Assembly: GCA_043721235.1 (NCBI GenBank)
Contig: JAYSRE010000268.1
Coordinates: 1-49,934 of the forward strand
DNA from: JAAFIP01 sp043721235
GTDB taxonomy: Bacteria; Pseudomonadota; Gammaproteobacteria; Burkholderiales; Burkholderiaceae_C
DNA: 49,934 nt
Direction of reading: 5' to 3'
Below the pieces are notes generated by a model that saw only the letters and a list, made by a program, of their open reading frames with translations, was not told where the DNA came from and searched no databases. Both the position numbers and the translations under genes were made by a program. The first letter of the stretch is position 1. Each line of letters begins with the position of its first letter. Of this stretch, positions 42,958 to 49,934 are shown one piece after another.

Positions 42958-43701
42958 TTGAAAATCGCTGACTTACTTTGCACCCCGCAGGCCAGTACTG
43001 TGGTAGCGGATCCTGCCAGTGTGGACGCAGCCATGCTAAGCCGCTACAGCAACCGGGCTTTTTTGCCCCAAGCTGTACCGCGCGAGGTTTTGCACAGCTT
43101 GCTGGAGGTGGCAGCCCGCGCGCCCAGCGGTACCAATACCCAGCCATGGAAAACCTATGTACTGCAAGGTGCCAGCAAGGATGCTTTGGTGGACAAAGTA
43201 TGCGCTGCACACGACGCGCTAACTGCTGACCCCGGCTTAGCCACGCAGTACCAAGAGGCCTACGATTACTACCCTCAAAAGTGGATTTCTCCCTACATTG
43301 ACCGCCGCCGAGAATGCGGCTTTGGCTTATATGGCGTGCTGGGTTTAGGCAAAGGCGACAAGGCCGGTATGCATGCACAGCACCAGCGTAACTTTAAGTT
43401 TTTTGATGCGCCTGTGGGCTTAATGTTCACCATCGACAAAACTATGGGGCGCGGCAGCTTGCTAGACTACGGCATGTTTCTGCAAAACGTGATGCTAGCA
43501 GCGCGGGCGCGCGGTCTGCACACATGTCCACAGGCCGCATGGAATGGATTTTCTTCGGTTATTTTGCCGCACATCGGCGCGGGCGGGCATGAAATGCTGG
43601 TTTGCGGTATGTCGCTAGGCTATGCTGACGAATCTGCTTTGGTTAATACTTTTGCTACCGTGCGGGTGGATGCGCAAGAATTTACGACTTGGCTAACGTA
43701 A
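42958..43701 (+). CDS. Nitroreductase family protein
   Basis: 247 residues. RYSNRAFLPQAVPREVLHSL and APSGTNTQPWKTYVL are the FMN-binding signatures of the nitroreductase family; LLDYGMFLQNVMLAARARG and MLVCGMSLGYADE complete the fold. These enzymes use NAD(P)H and FMN to reduce nitro-compounds or quinones. The start codon is TTG at 42958, with CGGAG about nine bases upstream. It converges with the small gene at 43710. The physiological substrate is unknown. Confidence 0.88.
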   Translation: MKIADLLCTPQASTVVADPASVDAAMLSRYSNRAFLPQAVPREVLHSLLEVAARAPSGTNTQPWKTYVLQGASKDALVDKVCAAHDALTADPGLATQYQEAYDYYPQKWISPYIDRRRECGFGLYGVLGLGKGDKAGMHAQHQRNFKFFDAPVGLMFTIDKTMGRGSLLDYGMFLQNVMLAARARGLHTCPQAAWNGFSSVILPHIGAGGHEMLVCGMSLGYADESALVNTFATVRVDAQEFTTWLT

Positions 43702-43709
43702 ACCTACTT

Positions 43710-44051
43710 TCATTGCGACAAATGGCTAGGCCGCGACTGAAGGCCATCGGGCAACAGACCTGAAAAACTGGTGTTTAGCAAGCGTACTTGCGCTGCTGCT
43801 GATGCCTCACCTTGGGTAGCCGCGATGGTGGCCATCCAGTCGCTGCGCAGGTACCACAGTGCTTCTAGATCGGGAGCGTACTGTATGCGCCTGCGCACCA
43901 GCGGGCGCAGTGCAGCACCGGCATCGCCCATGGTTTCAAGCATATTTTCACGAATATCTTCTGTGCGGTCATGCAGTTCATCTTCAGTGGGAATGGGCTG
44001 CAGTCCCATCATGCCCCACACACTTGAAATGGTCGTTTTTACCCAACGCAT
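43710..44051 (-). CDS. Hypothetical 113-residue protein
   Basis: MRWVKTTISSVWGMMGLQPI at the start and RRRIQYAPDLEALWYLRSDW in the middle. Predominantly helical, with no signal peptide or membrane segment. I do not recognise a domain. Even codon use and a clear start ATG support a real gene. It converges with the nitroreductase, leaving eight bases between them. The 268 bases from 44052 to 44319 hold no gene that I can support. Confidence 0.65.
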   Translation of the reverse strand: MRWVKTTISSVWGMMGLQPIPTEDELHDRTEDIRENMLETMGDAGAALRPLVRRRIQYAPDLEALWYLRSDWMATIAATQGEASAAAQVRLLNTSFSGLLPDGLQSRPSHLSQ

Positions 44052-44319
44052 GGTAAATCCTGTTCATTGGCTCACGTAATAACTAACCATAATCTGCTTA
44101 GCCCTGAGTTGCAAGCCTAAAACGATGACATTGCTGTAATAAAGTTGAAAAAACAACATAAGTATCAAGCACTTAGTAAGCAGTTGTGAGGCGATGGTTG
44201 AGGTCGTTGCAGCGCGTTATTGGTACTTATGGGTACGCTGTTTTCTCAGGTCAATCAATAGGTATATAGGAACGGTAAAGAACATAATCGTACACGTACA
44301 AGTTGATAGAAGGCCTCTT

Positions 44320-46812
44320 ATGCAATCAATCCTGCGGTGGTTTCGGCGTTTGGCCTGGTATGCAGGTTTGCTGCTTGTGTTGTGTGCGGCGGCCTTGGCT
44401 GTGTACGTGTGGCGCAGCTTTCCTACTTTGTCGGGCGAACAGCGCATCAGCGGCTTGCAGGGCAGTGTGCGGATTACCCGCGACACAGCCGATGTGACCC
44501 ATATTTTTGCCACCAGCGAGCGAGATGCCGCCTTCGCACTGGGCTACACCCATGCACAAGAGCGCAGCTGGCAGCTAGAATTTAACCGCCGCCTGATGCA
44601 TGGCCAGCTTAGCGCGCTGTTGGGCCCAGCCACACTGGAAACTGACAAGCTCATGCGCAGCCTGGGCATTGCACGTGCGGCCCAACGGCAGCTGGCCGCC
44701 TTACCTGCACAAGCGCAAGACCAGCTGGCCGCCTATGCACAAGGTATTAACAGCTTTCATGCCCAGGCGGGCCAAGCCTTGCCGCCTGAATTTTATGTGC
44801 TGCGCACACAGCCTGGCACCTGGACAGCGGCTGACAGCATGGGCTGGGGCATCATGATGGCGCTGGATTTAGGGGGTAACTGGGGTTTGGAATTTGCCCG
44901 CCTGTCTGCTGCGCAAAAGCTGCCTACCGAGCGGCTGTGGCAGCTGTTTGCGCCCTACCCCGGCGAGGCACCTGCCTCGCAGGTTGACTTTGCCAAGCTG
45001 TACGCCGAACTGGGTGTCTACAACACCGTTGCCGCAGCAGCCACAGCCACCGCTGCAACCGCCACAAGCTTGGCAGTGCAAGCTGCGGGTAGCGATGCAA
45101 GCCAGGGCCTGTGGGACGCAGAGATTGGCAACATCGAAGGCAAGGGTAGCAACAACTGGGTGGTGGCAGGCAGCCACACCGCCAGCGGCAAGCCCTTGCT
45201 GGCCAACGACCCCCACTTGGGCTTGTCCGCCCCCGCCATTTGGTATTTTGCCCGCCTGCATGTGAGCCAAGATGGGCAAGCCAGCAACCCCGCGCCCCAA
45301 CTTAATGTGATGGGCGCTACCTTGCCCGGCCTGCCCACGGTGGTGCTGGGCCGTAACGCCAAAGTCGCTTGGGGCTTTACCAACACAGGGCCTGATGTGC
45401 AAGACCTGTACCTAGAGCAAATTAACCCCGCCAACCCTGCACAGTACAAAACCCCCACCGGTTGGGCCGACTTTGAAACCCGCACTGAAACCATTGCCAT
45501 CAAAGGCCAAAACGACCTGGCCTACACCTACCGCAGCACCCGCCACGGCCCGGTGGTAAGCGACGCACAGGCCAGCCACGGCCTGTTGATTGACCTGAAA
45601 AAATACGTGCTGGCGCTGCGCTGGAGCGCGCTGGCAGATGACAACCGCACCGTACTGGCCGGCATGAACGCCGCCAAAGCCCAAACTACCGCCGAACTCC
45701 TTAAAGCCTTTGCCGACTACAGCGCGCCAATGCAAAACCTGGTGGCTGCTGACGTGCAGGGCACCATTGCCTACAAAGCCATTGGCCGCGTGCCACTGCG
45801 CCAGCGGGGTAACGACATCAAGGGCATAGCCCCAGCGCCCGGCTGGGACGCAAAATACGACTGGGACGGCTGGCTGCCCTACGACCAAAACCCCGAAAGC
45901 AGCGGGTCCAAAGGCTGGGTGGCCACGGCCAACCAGCGCATCCACAGCGCCAATTACCCCCATTTTTTAGGCCAAGACTGGACCACGCCGCAGCGCTTTG
46001 ACCGCATAGAGCAGCTGCTAGCGGCCACACCCAAGCACGATGCCACCAGCATGCAGCGGCTGCAGGCCGACACCGTATCCTTGGCCACACAAACTTTGCT
46101 GCCCATCCTGAACGAAACCCTGCGCGCCAGCGCCAGCAGCAGCCCACTGGCCAGTGCAGCGCTGGCCCAGTTCAAAGACTTTGCAGGTGACATGCGCGCC
46201 GACCTGGCTGCCCCTTTGATTTTTGCCACCTGGGCTGATGAACTTACCCGGGGCCTGGTGGCGCCCCGGCTGGGCCAAGCCAAGTTCAAAGCCCTGTACG
46301 GCAAGCGCCAGTTTCGCAGTACGGTAGAAGAAATCATGGCCAAAAACGACAGTTTTTGGTGCCAGCCTACCAGCTGCCCCCAGCAGTCGGCCGATGCATT
46401 GGCGCGCGCGCTAGGCCGCTTAAGCGCGCTGTACGGGCAAGATGTGACCCAGTGGCGCTGGGGCGCTGCCCACCCAGCCCGCTCGGTGCACAAGCCGCTG
46501 GGCAATGTGCCCTTGCTGGCCCCATTTTTTGACGTAAGCACCCCCACAGGCGGCGACCCGTGGACTGTCAACGTAGGCCAGTATTGGTTGAACGAAGCCC
46601 AGCCCTTTCACAACCGCCACGCCGCCAGCATGCGCACCGTGTTTGACCTGGCCGACCTGGAGCAATCGCACTTTATGTACCAAACCGGCCAAAGCGGCTT
46701 GGTATTTTCTAGCCGCTACCGCGACATGCGCCCCGCTTGGGCAGCGGTGCAGTACCGGCCACTCAAGCTCAATGGCCTGCTGTTAGACCAAACTTTGGTG
46801 CTCAAGCCCTAG
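44320..46812 (+). CDS. Penicillin acylase family protein
   Basis: 830 residues from ATG 44320, preceded by AGAAGG (frame open to 44194). An N-terminal membrane or signal segment (about residues 10-31, RLAWYAGLLLVLCAAALAVY) leads to DTADVTHIFATSERDAAFAL and TDKLMRSLGIARAAQRQLA of the alpha chain. After an Ala/Thr-rich stretch (AAAATATAATATSLAVQAA) that would fall in the linker, the beta chain begins with GKGSNNWVVAGSHTASGKPL; Ser277 is the expected nucleophile released by self-cleavage. NDPHL and ATLPGLPTVVLGRNAKVAWG follow. Members hydrolyse amide bonds of penicillins, N-acyl homoserine lactones or other acylated amines; the substrate here is unknown. Confidence 0.9.
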   Translation: MQSILRWFRRLAWYAGLLLVLCAAALAVYVWRSFPTLSGEQRISGLQGSVRITRDTADVTHIFATSERDAAFALGYTHAQERSWQLEFNRRLMHGQLSALLGPATLETDKLMRSLGIARAAQRQLAALPAQAQDQLAAYAQGINSFHAQAGQALPPEFYVLRTQPGTWTAADSMGWGIMMALDLGGNWGLEFARLSAAQKLPTERLWQLFAPYPGEAPASQVDFAKLYAELGVYNTVAAAATATAATATSLAVQAAGSDASQGLWDAEIGNIEGKGSNNWVVAGSHTASGKPLLANDPHLGLSAPAIWYFARLHVSQDGQASNPAPQLNVMGATLPGLPTVVLGRNAKVAWGFTNTGPDVQDLYLEQINPANPAQYKTPTGWADFETRTETIAIKGQNDLAYTYRSTRHGPVVSDAQASHGLLIDLKKYVLALRWSALADDNRTVLAGMNAAKAQTTAELLKAFADYSAPMQNLVAADVQGTIAYKAIGRVPLRQRGNDIKGIAPAPGWDAKYDWDGWLPYDQNPESSGSKGWVATANQRIHSANYPHFLGQDWTTPQRFDRIEQLLAATPKHDATSMQRLQADTVSLATQTLLPILNETLRASASSSPLASAALAQFKDFAGDMRADLAAPLIFATWADELTRGLVAPRLGQAKFKALYGKRQFRSTVEEIMAKNDSFWCQPTSCPQQSADALARALGRLSALYGQDVTQWRWGAAHPARSVHKPLGNVPLLAPFFDVSTPTGGDPWTVNVGQYWLNEAQPFHNRHAASMRTVFDLADLEQSHFMYQTGQSGLVFSSRYRDMRPAWAAVQYRPLKLNGLLLDQTLVLKP

Positions 46813-46869
46813 GCTGCAAAGGCAACAGCGGGTCATTGCGCAGTACCTCTGCAATCAGGGTGTCATGCG

Positions 46870-46920
46870 TTTTAGCCCTTAGGCCCAGGGAAATGCTGAT
46901 TACTTTGCTATTACATGGCT
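46870..46920 (+). repeat. Interspersed repeat, copy 12 (diverged)
   Basis: TTTTAGCCCTTAGGCCCAGG, AAATGCTGATTACTTTGCTA. The final hairpin is lost (TTACATGG follows the CTA). It lies between two genes on the same strand. Confidence 0.75.
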
Positions 46921-46958
46921 GGGCTACACTAGGGTTTTACCTTTAAAACCGTTCTACC

Positions 46959-47633
46959 ATGCTGATTCAAAATCGATTGAACTTGTATTTGACCCTTGCC
47001 GCTGCTGCGCTGCTTTCAGCCTGCGGTGGTGGTGGTGGTGGCAGCTCAGACAGCGCACCGGCCAACACGCAGGCCGCAGCTACTACACCCACACCAGCAG
47101 TCACACCCACACCAGGAATTACTGGCACACCGCCCACAGTGACCCAAAGCGGGTCAACCACTGTGGCACCGTCTGTGGGCTCCACGGTCAGCGCCGCCAC
47201 CAGCTGCGACCTGCCTAATTTTCAAGCCGATATGCTCATTGCCATCAACGCTGCCCGTGCCCAAGCGCGCAGCTGCGGGCAAGAGGCCAAACCAGCGGTG
47301 GCCGCAGTAGCATGGAACAACGCCCTGTTTGCCGCAGCAGCAGGGCATTCGCAAGACATGGCAACGCGCAACTACTTTAGCCACACCACGCCAGATGGCG
47401 TAAGCATTGGCCCGCGCGCCACTGCTGCGGGCTACAGCTGGGGCGCGTTGGGCGAGAACATTGCAGCGGGCCAAATCGGCATTGCCAGCGTCATGGCCAG
47501 TTGGCTGGGCAGCGAGGGCCACTGCAAAGGCATCATGAGCAGCCTGTTTACCCAGGTGGCCGTGGCCTGTGTAAAGTCCACCACCGCCGACCAACCCACC
47601 TACTGGACTATGGAACTGGGCAAGCCGCGCTAA
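46959..47633 (+). CDS. CAP-domain lipoprotein
   Basis: 224 residues. A signal peptide ends in ALLSAC, giving lipidated Cys22, followed by six Gly and a Thr/Pro linker (TPTPAVTPTPGITGTPP). The domain from about residue 85 is a CAP/SCP (PR-1) fold: AVAWNNALFAAAAGHSQDMA, RNYFSHTTPDGVSIGPR, GENIAAGQIGIASVMASWL, EGHCKGIMSSLFTQVAVAC. The His-Glu pair and a paired Cys are present. Bacterial CAP proteins are secreted and mostly of unknown function. No ribosome-binding site stands out. Confidence 0.88.
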   Translation: MLIQNRLNLYLTLAAAALLSACGGGGGGSSDSAPANTQAAATTPTPAVTPTPGITGTPPTVTQSGSTTVAPSVGSTVSAATSCDLPNFQADMLIAINAARAQARSCGQEAKPAVAAVAWNNALFAAAAGHSQDMATRNYFSHTTPDGVSIGPRATAAGYSWGALGENIAAGQIGIASVMASWLGSEGHCKGIMSSLFTQVAVACVKSTTADQPTYWTMELGKPR

Positions 47634-47658
47634 CCGCCCATACCAGCAGCCCTCAAAC

Positions 47659-48435
47659 TTAGCAGCCCGCGCTCAGCGCCTGCAGCGGTTTGCCGGTTTT
47701 GCTGTCGGTCACCACCAGGTTAATGTGTCGGGGGTGTTTATCGCTGCCGGGCAGAGCGTTGATTTTCAATTTTTGCAGGCCCGCGTAGCTGCCCAGCACG
47801 ACATACTGGCGCACCACAAAGTCATGCGCCAGCGTTTCGCCTTTATTCTCTCCTGCCGTTACGCGGCTGACATGGCCATGCTCGGTGACGGTGTAGTAGG
47901 CCGTCCAGTGGGCTTTGTCGTCGTTGGGCGTTATGGCGGCTTCAAAACTGTCAGGCGCTGTTTGGCTTAGGCTAATCTGGGCCAGAGCGGGCAAGCTAGA
48001 GGCAGCAGGGTGCACATAGTCGCGCACGGTGAGGCCATTTTTAACCAACTGCGGCGTGTAAATGCCGTCTAGCTTGCTGGCGGCAGATATTTGGCGCTGG
48101 CGCAGGGTGTACTGGGGCGCGGCGTAAGGGTCTTTCCAGCCAATGTAGTCCCAGTAGTTCACATGAAAGGCTTGCGCCACCACCTGGCCTTTGGCATGCG
48201 CGGGTTTGAGCGTGCTCATCCACTGGTCTGCCGGTGGGCACGAGCTGCAGCCTTCTGAGGTGTACAGCTCGATGACGGGTGTGAGGGTGGCTGCAGACTG
48301 CGCGATGCAGGTGTTTTGGGCAGCAAATGTGCTTAGGGCCCAAGGAAATGCTGCACAGACAGCTATTAATTTAGGTGCAAAGCGCCTGCGCAATGGGGTG
48401 GTCAAATACATAGTTAATGGGGCTCTGGGCTGCAT
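47659..48435 (-). CDS. DUF1223 family exported protein
   Basis: 258 residues from ATG 48433-48435, with AGGAG seven bases upstream (frame open to 48489). VIELYTSEGCSSCPPADQW and FHVNYWDYIGWKDPYA are the DUF1223 signatures, including a CSSC motif in a thioredoxin-like fold; function is not established. The signal peptide is unusual: its hydrophobic core, residues 23-35 (LIAVCAAFPWALS), is encoded on the strand opposite to interspersed repeat copy 13. Cleavage is likely after STFA. The gene converges with the CAP lipoprotein and is divergent from tex. Confidence 0.88.
   Translation of the reverse strand: MQPRAPLTMYLTTPLRRRFAPKLIAVCAAFPWALSTFAAQNTCIAQSAATLTPVIELYTSEGCSSCPPADQWMSTLKPAHAKGQVVAQAFHVNYWDYIGWKDPYAAPQYTLRQRQISAASKLDGIYTPQLVKNGLTVRDYVHPAASSLPALAQISLSQTAPDSFEAAITPNDDKAHWTAYYTVTEHGHVSRVTAGENKGETLAHDFVVRQYVVLGSYAGLQKLKINALPGSDKHPRHINLVVTDSKTGKPLQALSAGC
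48330..48378 (+). repeat. Interspersed repeat, copy 13, antisense within the DUF1223 gene
   Basis: GCTTAGGGCCCAAGGAAATG, CTGCACAGACAGCTA, then TTAATTTAGG. Read on the minus strand in the gene's frame it gives LIAVCAAFPWALS. The typical repeat in the same frame would give LIAAYAAFPWAI with no stop. Confidence 0.85.
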
Positions 48436-48584
48436 GGCATGTCTCCTGGTTGAGCTGGTTGGTCTGCTCTGGGTGCAGTTTCTTACCACATCGGCCCCAG
48501 GCGCTTTGGGGCCCGCCAGAGCGCTTGTGGCAAACTCTCGCGCAGTGTATTTTTTTCAAACAACCCCCTTTAGTTTTTTTTCAG

Positions 48585-49934
48585 ATGCAAGCAATCATTC
48601 GGCAAATCGCCTTCGAGATCAAAGTTCAAGAATCCCAGGTTAAAGCCGCAGTTGACCTGCTGGACGGCGGAGCCACCGTGCCTTTTGTAGCCCGCTACCG
48701 CAAAGAGGCCACTGGCGGGCTAGACGACATACAACTGCGCGAGCTGGACACCCGCTTAGGCTACCTGCGCGAACTGGCCGACAGGCGCGCCGCCGTGCTA
48801 GAGAGCATAGGCTCGCAAGGCAAACTCAGCCCCGAGCTGCGCGCCGCCCTGGAGGCCGCAGCCACCAAACAAGCGCTGGAAGACCTGTACCTGCCTTACA
48901 AACAAAAACGCCGCACCAAGGGGCAAATGGCGCGTGAGGCAGGCATCGAGCCGTTGGCCGACATGCTATTTGCCAACCCCGCGCTGGTGCCTGCCGATGA
49001 GGCGGCAGCTTTTGTAAAAGCTGAAAAACACGAAGACGGCACGGACTTTACCAGCGTGCAAGCCGTTCTTGACGGGGTAAGGGACATCTTAAGCGAGCGC
49101 TGGGCCGAAGACGCGCCTTTGGTGCAAAGCCTGCGCGAATGGCTGTGGGCCGAGGGCCTATTTAGCAGCAAGCGGGTGGAAGGCAAAGACGAAAACCACG
49201 CCGATGTGGCTAAATTCAGAGATTATTTTGACTACGACGAGCCTATTTGCCGCGTGCCATCGCACCGCGCCCTGGCTGTTTTCAGAGGCCGTGGGCTTGA
49301 GTTTTTAGACGTTAAACTGGTTGTCGCCCAAGGAAATGCTACACAAGCAGCTACTAATACTGTAGCGTTCAGCCCTCGCGGCCCGGCAGTCTCGCTGGCC
49401 GAGGCGCGCATTGCCTTGCACCTGGGCTGGCACCACACGGCACGCGCCTGTGACGACCTTATCCGTAAATGCGTGGCCTGGGCCTGGAAGGTCAAGCTGA
49501 GCATGAGCCTGGAGCGCGATCTGTTCGCCCGCCTGCGCGAGGAGGCTGAAAAAGTCGCCATCAAAGTTTTTGGCGACAATCTGCGCGACCTGCTGCTGGC
49601 CGCGCCTGCAGGCCCCAAGGTGGTGATGGGCCTGGACCCTGGCATCCGTACCGGTGTCAAGGTGGCCGTGGTGGACGCCACTGGCAAGCTGCTGGACGTG
49701 GCCACCGTCTACCCGCACGAGCCGCGCAAAGACTGGGACGGCGCCTTGCACACACTGGGCCTGCTGGCGCAAAAGCACGGCGTGCAGCTGGTAGCCATAG
49801 GCAACGGCACCGCCAGCCGCGAGACTGACAAACTGGCAGGAGATTTGATCAAACAACTTGAAAAATCAGCCCCAGACAGGGCGATCCAAAAAGTAGTGGT
49901 CAGCGAGGCGGGTGCATCCGTCTACAGCGCCAGC
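48585..49934 (+). CDS. tex: Tex family transcription accessory protein (5' part)
   Basis: The first 450 codons of tex; the frame is open to the window edge, so the C-terminal S1 RNA-binding domain lies outside. ATG at 48585 begins MQAIIRQIAFEIKVQESQV, followed by VPFVARYRKEATGGLDDIQL (Tex N-terminal helical domain) and LPYKQKRRTKGQMAREAGIE. The YqgF-like domain starts at GLDPGIRTGVKVAVVDATGK, then LVAIGNGTASRETDKL and VVSEAGASVYSAS. Tex is a conserved nucleic-acid-binding protein linked to transcription and stress. Residues 246-261 (VVAQGNATQAATNTVA) are encoded by interspersed repeat copy 14 and fall between strands where other Tex proteins have a short loop. No ribosome-binding site is evident. 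Confidence 0.95.
   Translation, partial: MQAIIRQIAFEIKVQESQVKAAVDLLDGGATVPFVARYRKEATGGLDDIQLRELDTRLGYLRELADRRAAVLESIGSQGKLSPELRAALEAAATKQALEDLYLPYKQKRRTKGQMAREAGIEPLADMLFANPALVPADEAAAFVKAEKHEDGTDFTSVQAVLDGVRDILSERWAEDAPLVQSLREWLWAEGLFSSKRVEGKDENHADVAKFRDYFDYDEPICRVPSHRALAVFRGRGLEFLDVKLVVAQGNATQAATNTVAFSPRGPAVSLAEARIALHLGWHHTARACDDLIRKCVAWAWKVKLSMSLERDLFARLREEAEKVAIKVFGDNLRDLLLAAPAGPKVVMGLDPGIRTGVKVAVVDATGKLLDVATVYPHEPRKDWDGALHTLGLLAQKHGVQLVAIGNGTASRETDKLAGDLIKQLEKSAPDRAIQKVVVSEAGASVYSAS
49317..49367 (+). repeat. Interspersed repeat, copy 14, inside tex
   Basis: TGGTTGTCGCCCAAGGAAAT, GCTACACAAGCAGCTACTAA, and GCTAC-taatact-GTAGC (5-bp stem). The frame is the same as in the two ligA copies, with CAA where the typical copy has TAA. 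Confidence 0.9.

Noticed and set aside
100..49367. CRISPR array
   Set aside because: The repeats are dispersed at kilobase distances in both orientations, with no regular spacers and no cas genes.
1..49934. Insertion sequences, prophage or integrase genes
   Set aside because: No transposase, integrase or phage structural protein is encoded in any frame; the RhuM pseudogene alone is not enough to call a mobile element.

Overview
The window looks like chromosomal DNA of a betaproteobacterium, most likely a member of the Comamonadaceae or a close relative. This rests on gene content and order (smc-zipA-ligA, tolB-pal-cpoB, TcdA next to a tRNA-Lys gene, a short phosphoserine phosphatase, a membrane pyrophosphatase opposite a soluble one), on moderately GC-rich coding sequence, and on lipoproteins with a Cys-polyGly start. 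The assignment is inference; no ribosomal RNA is present.

Layout. 1-1616: decayed DNA with a RhuM-family pseudogene and a truncated SUI1/YciH-like gene. 1791-8035: DUF3422 membrane protein, gamma-glutamyltransferase lipoprotein, type II NADH dehydrogenase, and a short (core) MetE-type methionine synthase. 8058-11508: lipoprotein, hybrid histidine kinase and LuxR-type response regulator. 11677-16391: 1-Cys peroxiredoxin, SerB, small lipoprotein, catalase-peroxidase KatG. 16638-22261: H+-pyrophosphatase with a C-terminal OmpA-like domain, soluble pyrophosphatase, small membrane protein, c-heme lipoprotein. 22491-29382: smc-zipA-ligA. 29505-31841: small lipoprotein, peptide deformylase, aldo/keto reductase, DUF3820 protein. 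31907-37782: AT-richer lipopolysaccharide cluster (glycosyltransferases, MsbA, O-antigen-ligase-like protein, heptosyltransferase-like protein). 37766-40628: tolB-pal-cpoB. 40665-43701: YeeE/YedE transporter, TcdA, tRNA-Lys(TTT), nitroreductase. 44320-49934: penicillin-acylase family protein, CAP-domain lipoprotein, DUF1223 protein, and the first 450 codons of tex, which runs off the end.

Two things stand out. First, an interspersed repeat of about 50 bp (core GCCCAAGGAAATGCT, then an AGCAGCTAT block and a small CTAT-loop-ATAG hairpin) occurs at least 14 times. Ten copies are intergenic. Four lie inside coding sequence: two in ligA, one in tex, and one antisense in the DUF1223 gene, where it encodes the hydrophobic core of the signal peptide. 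In all three sense-strand coding copies the same frame is used, and the TAA stop that the typical copy carries in that frame reads CAA.

Second, a 12-bp dyad (TGAC-N4-GTCA) lies about 68 bp upstream of both the response regulator and the neighbouring lipoprotein, with a third, inverted copy nearby. This suggests a small two-component regulon in which the lipoprotein is a target.
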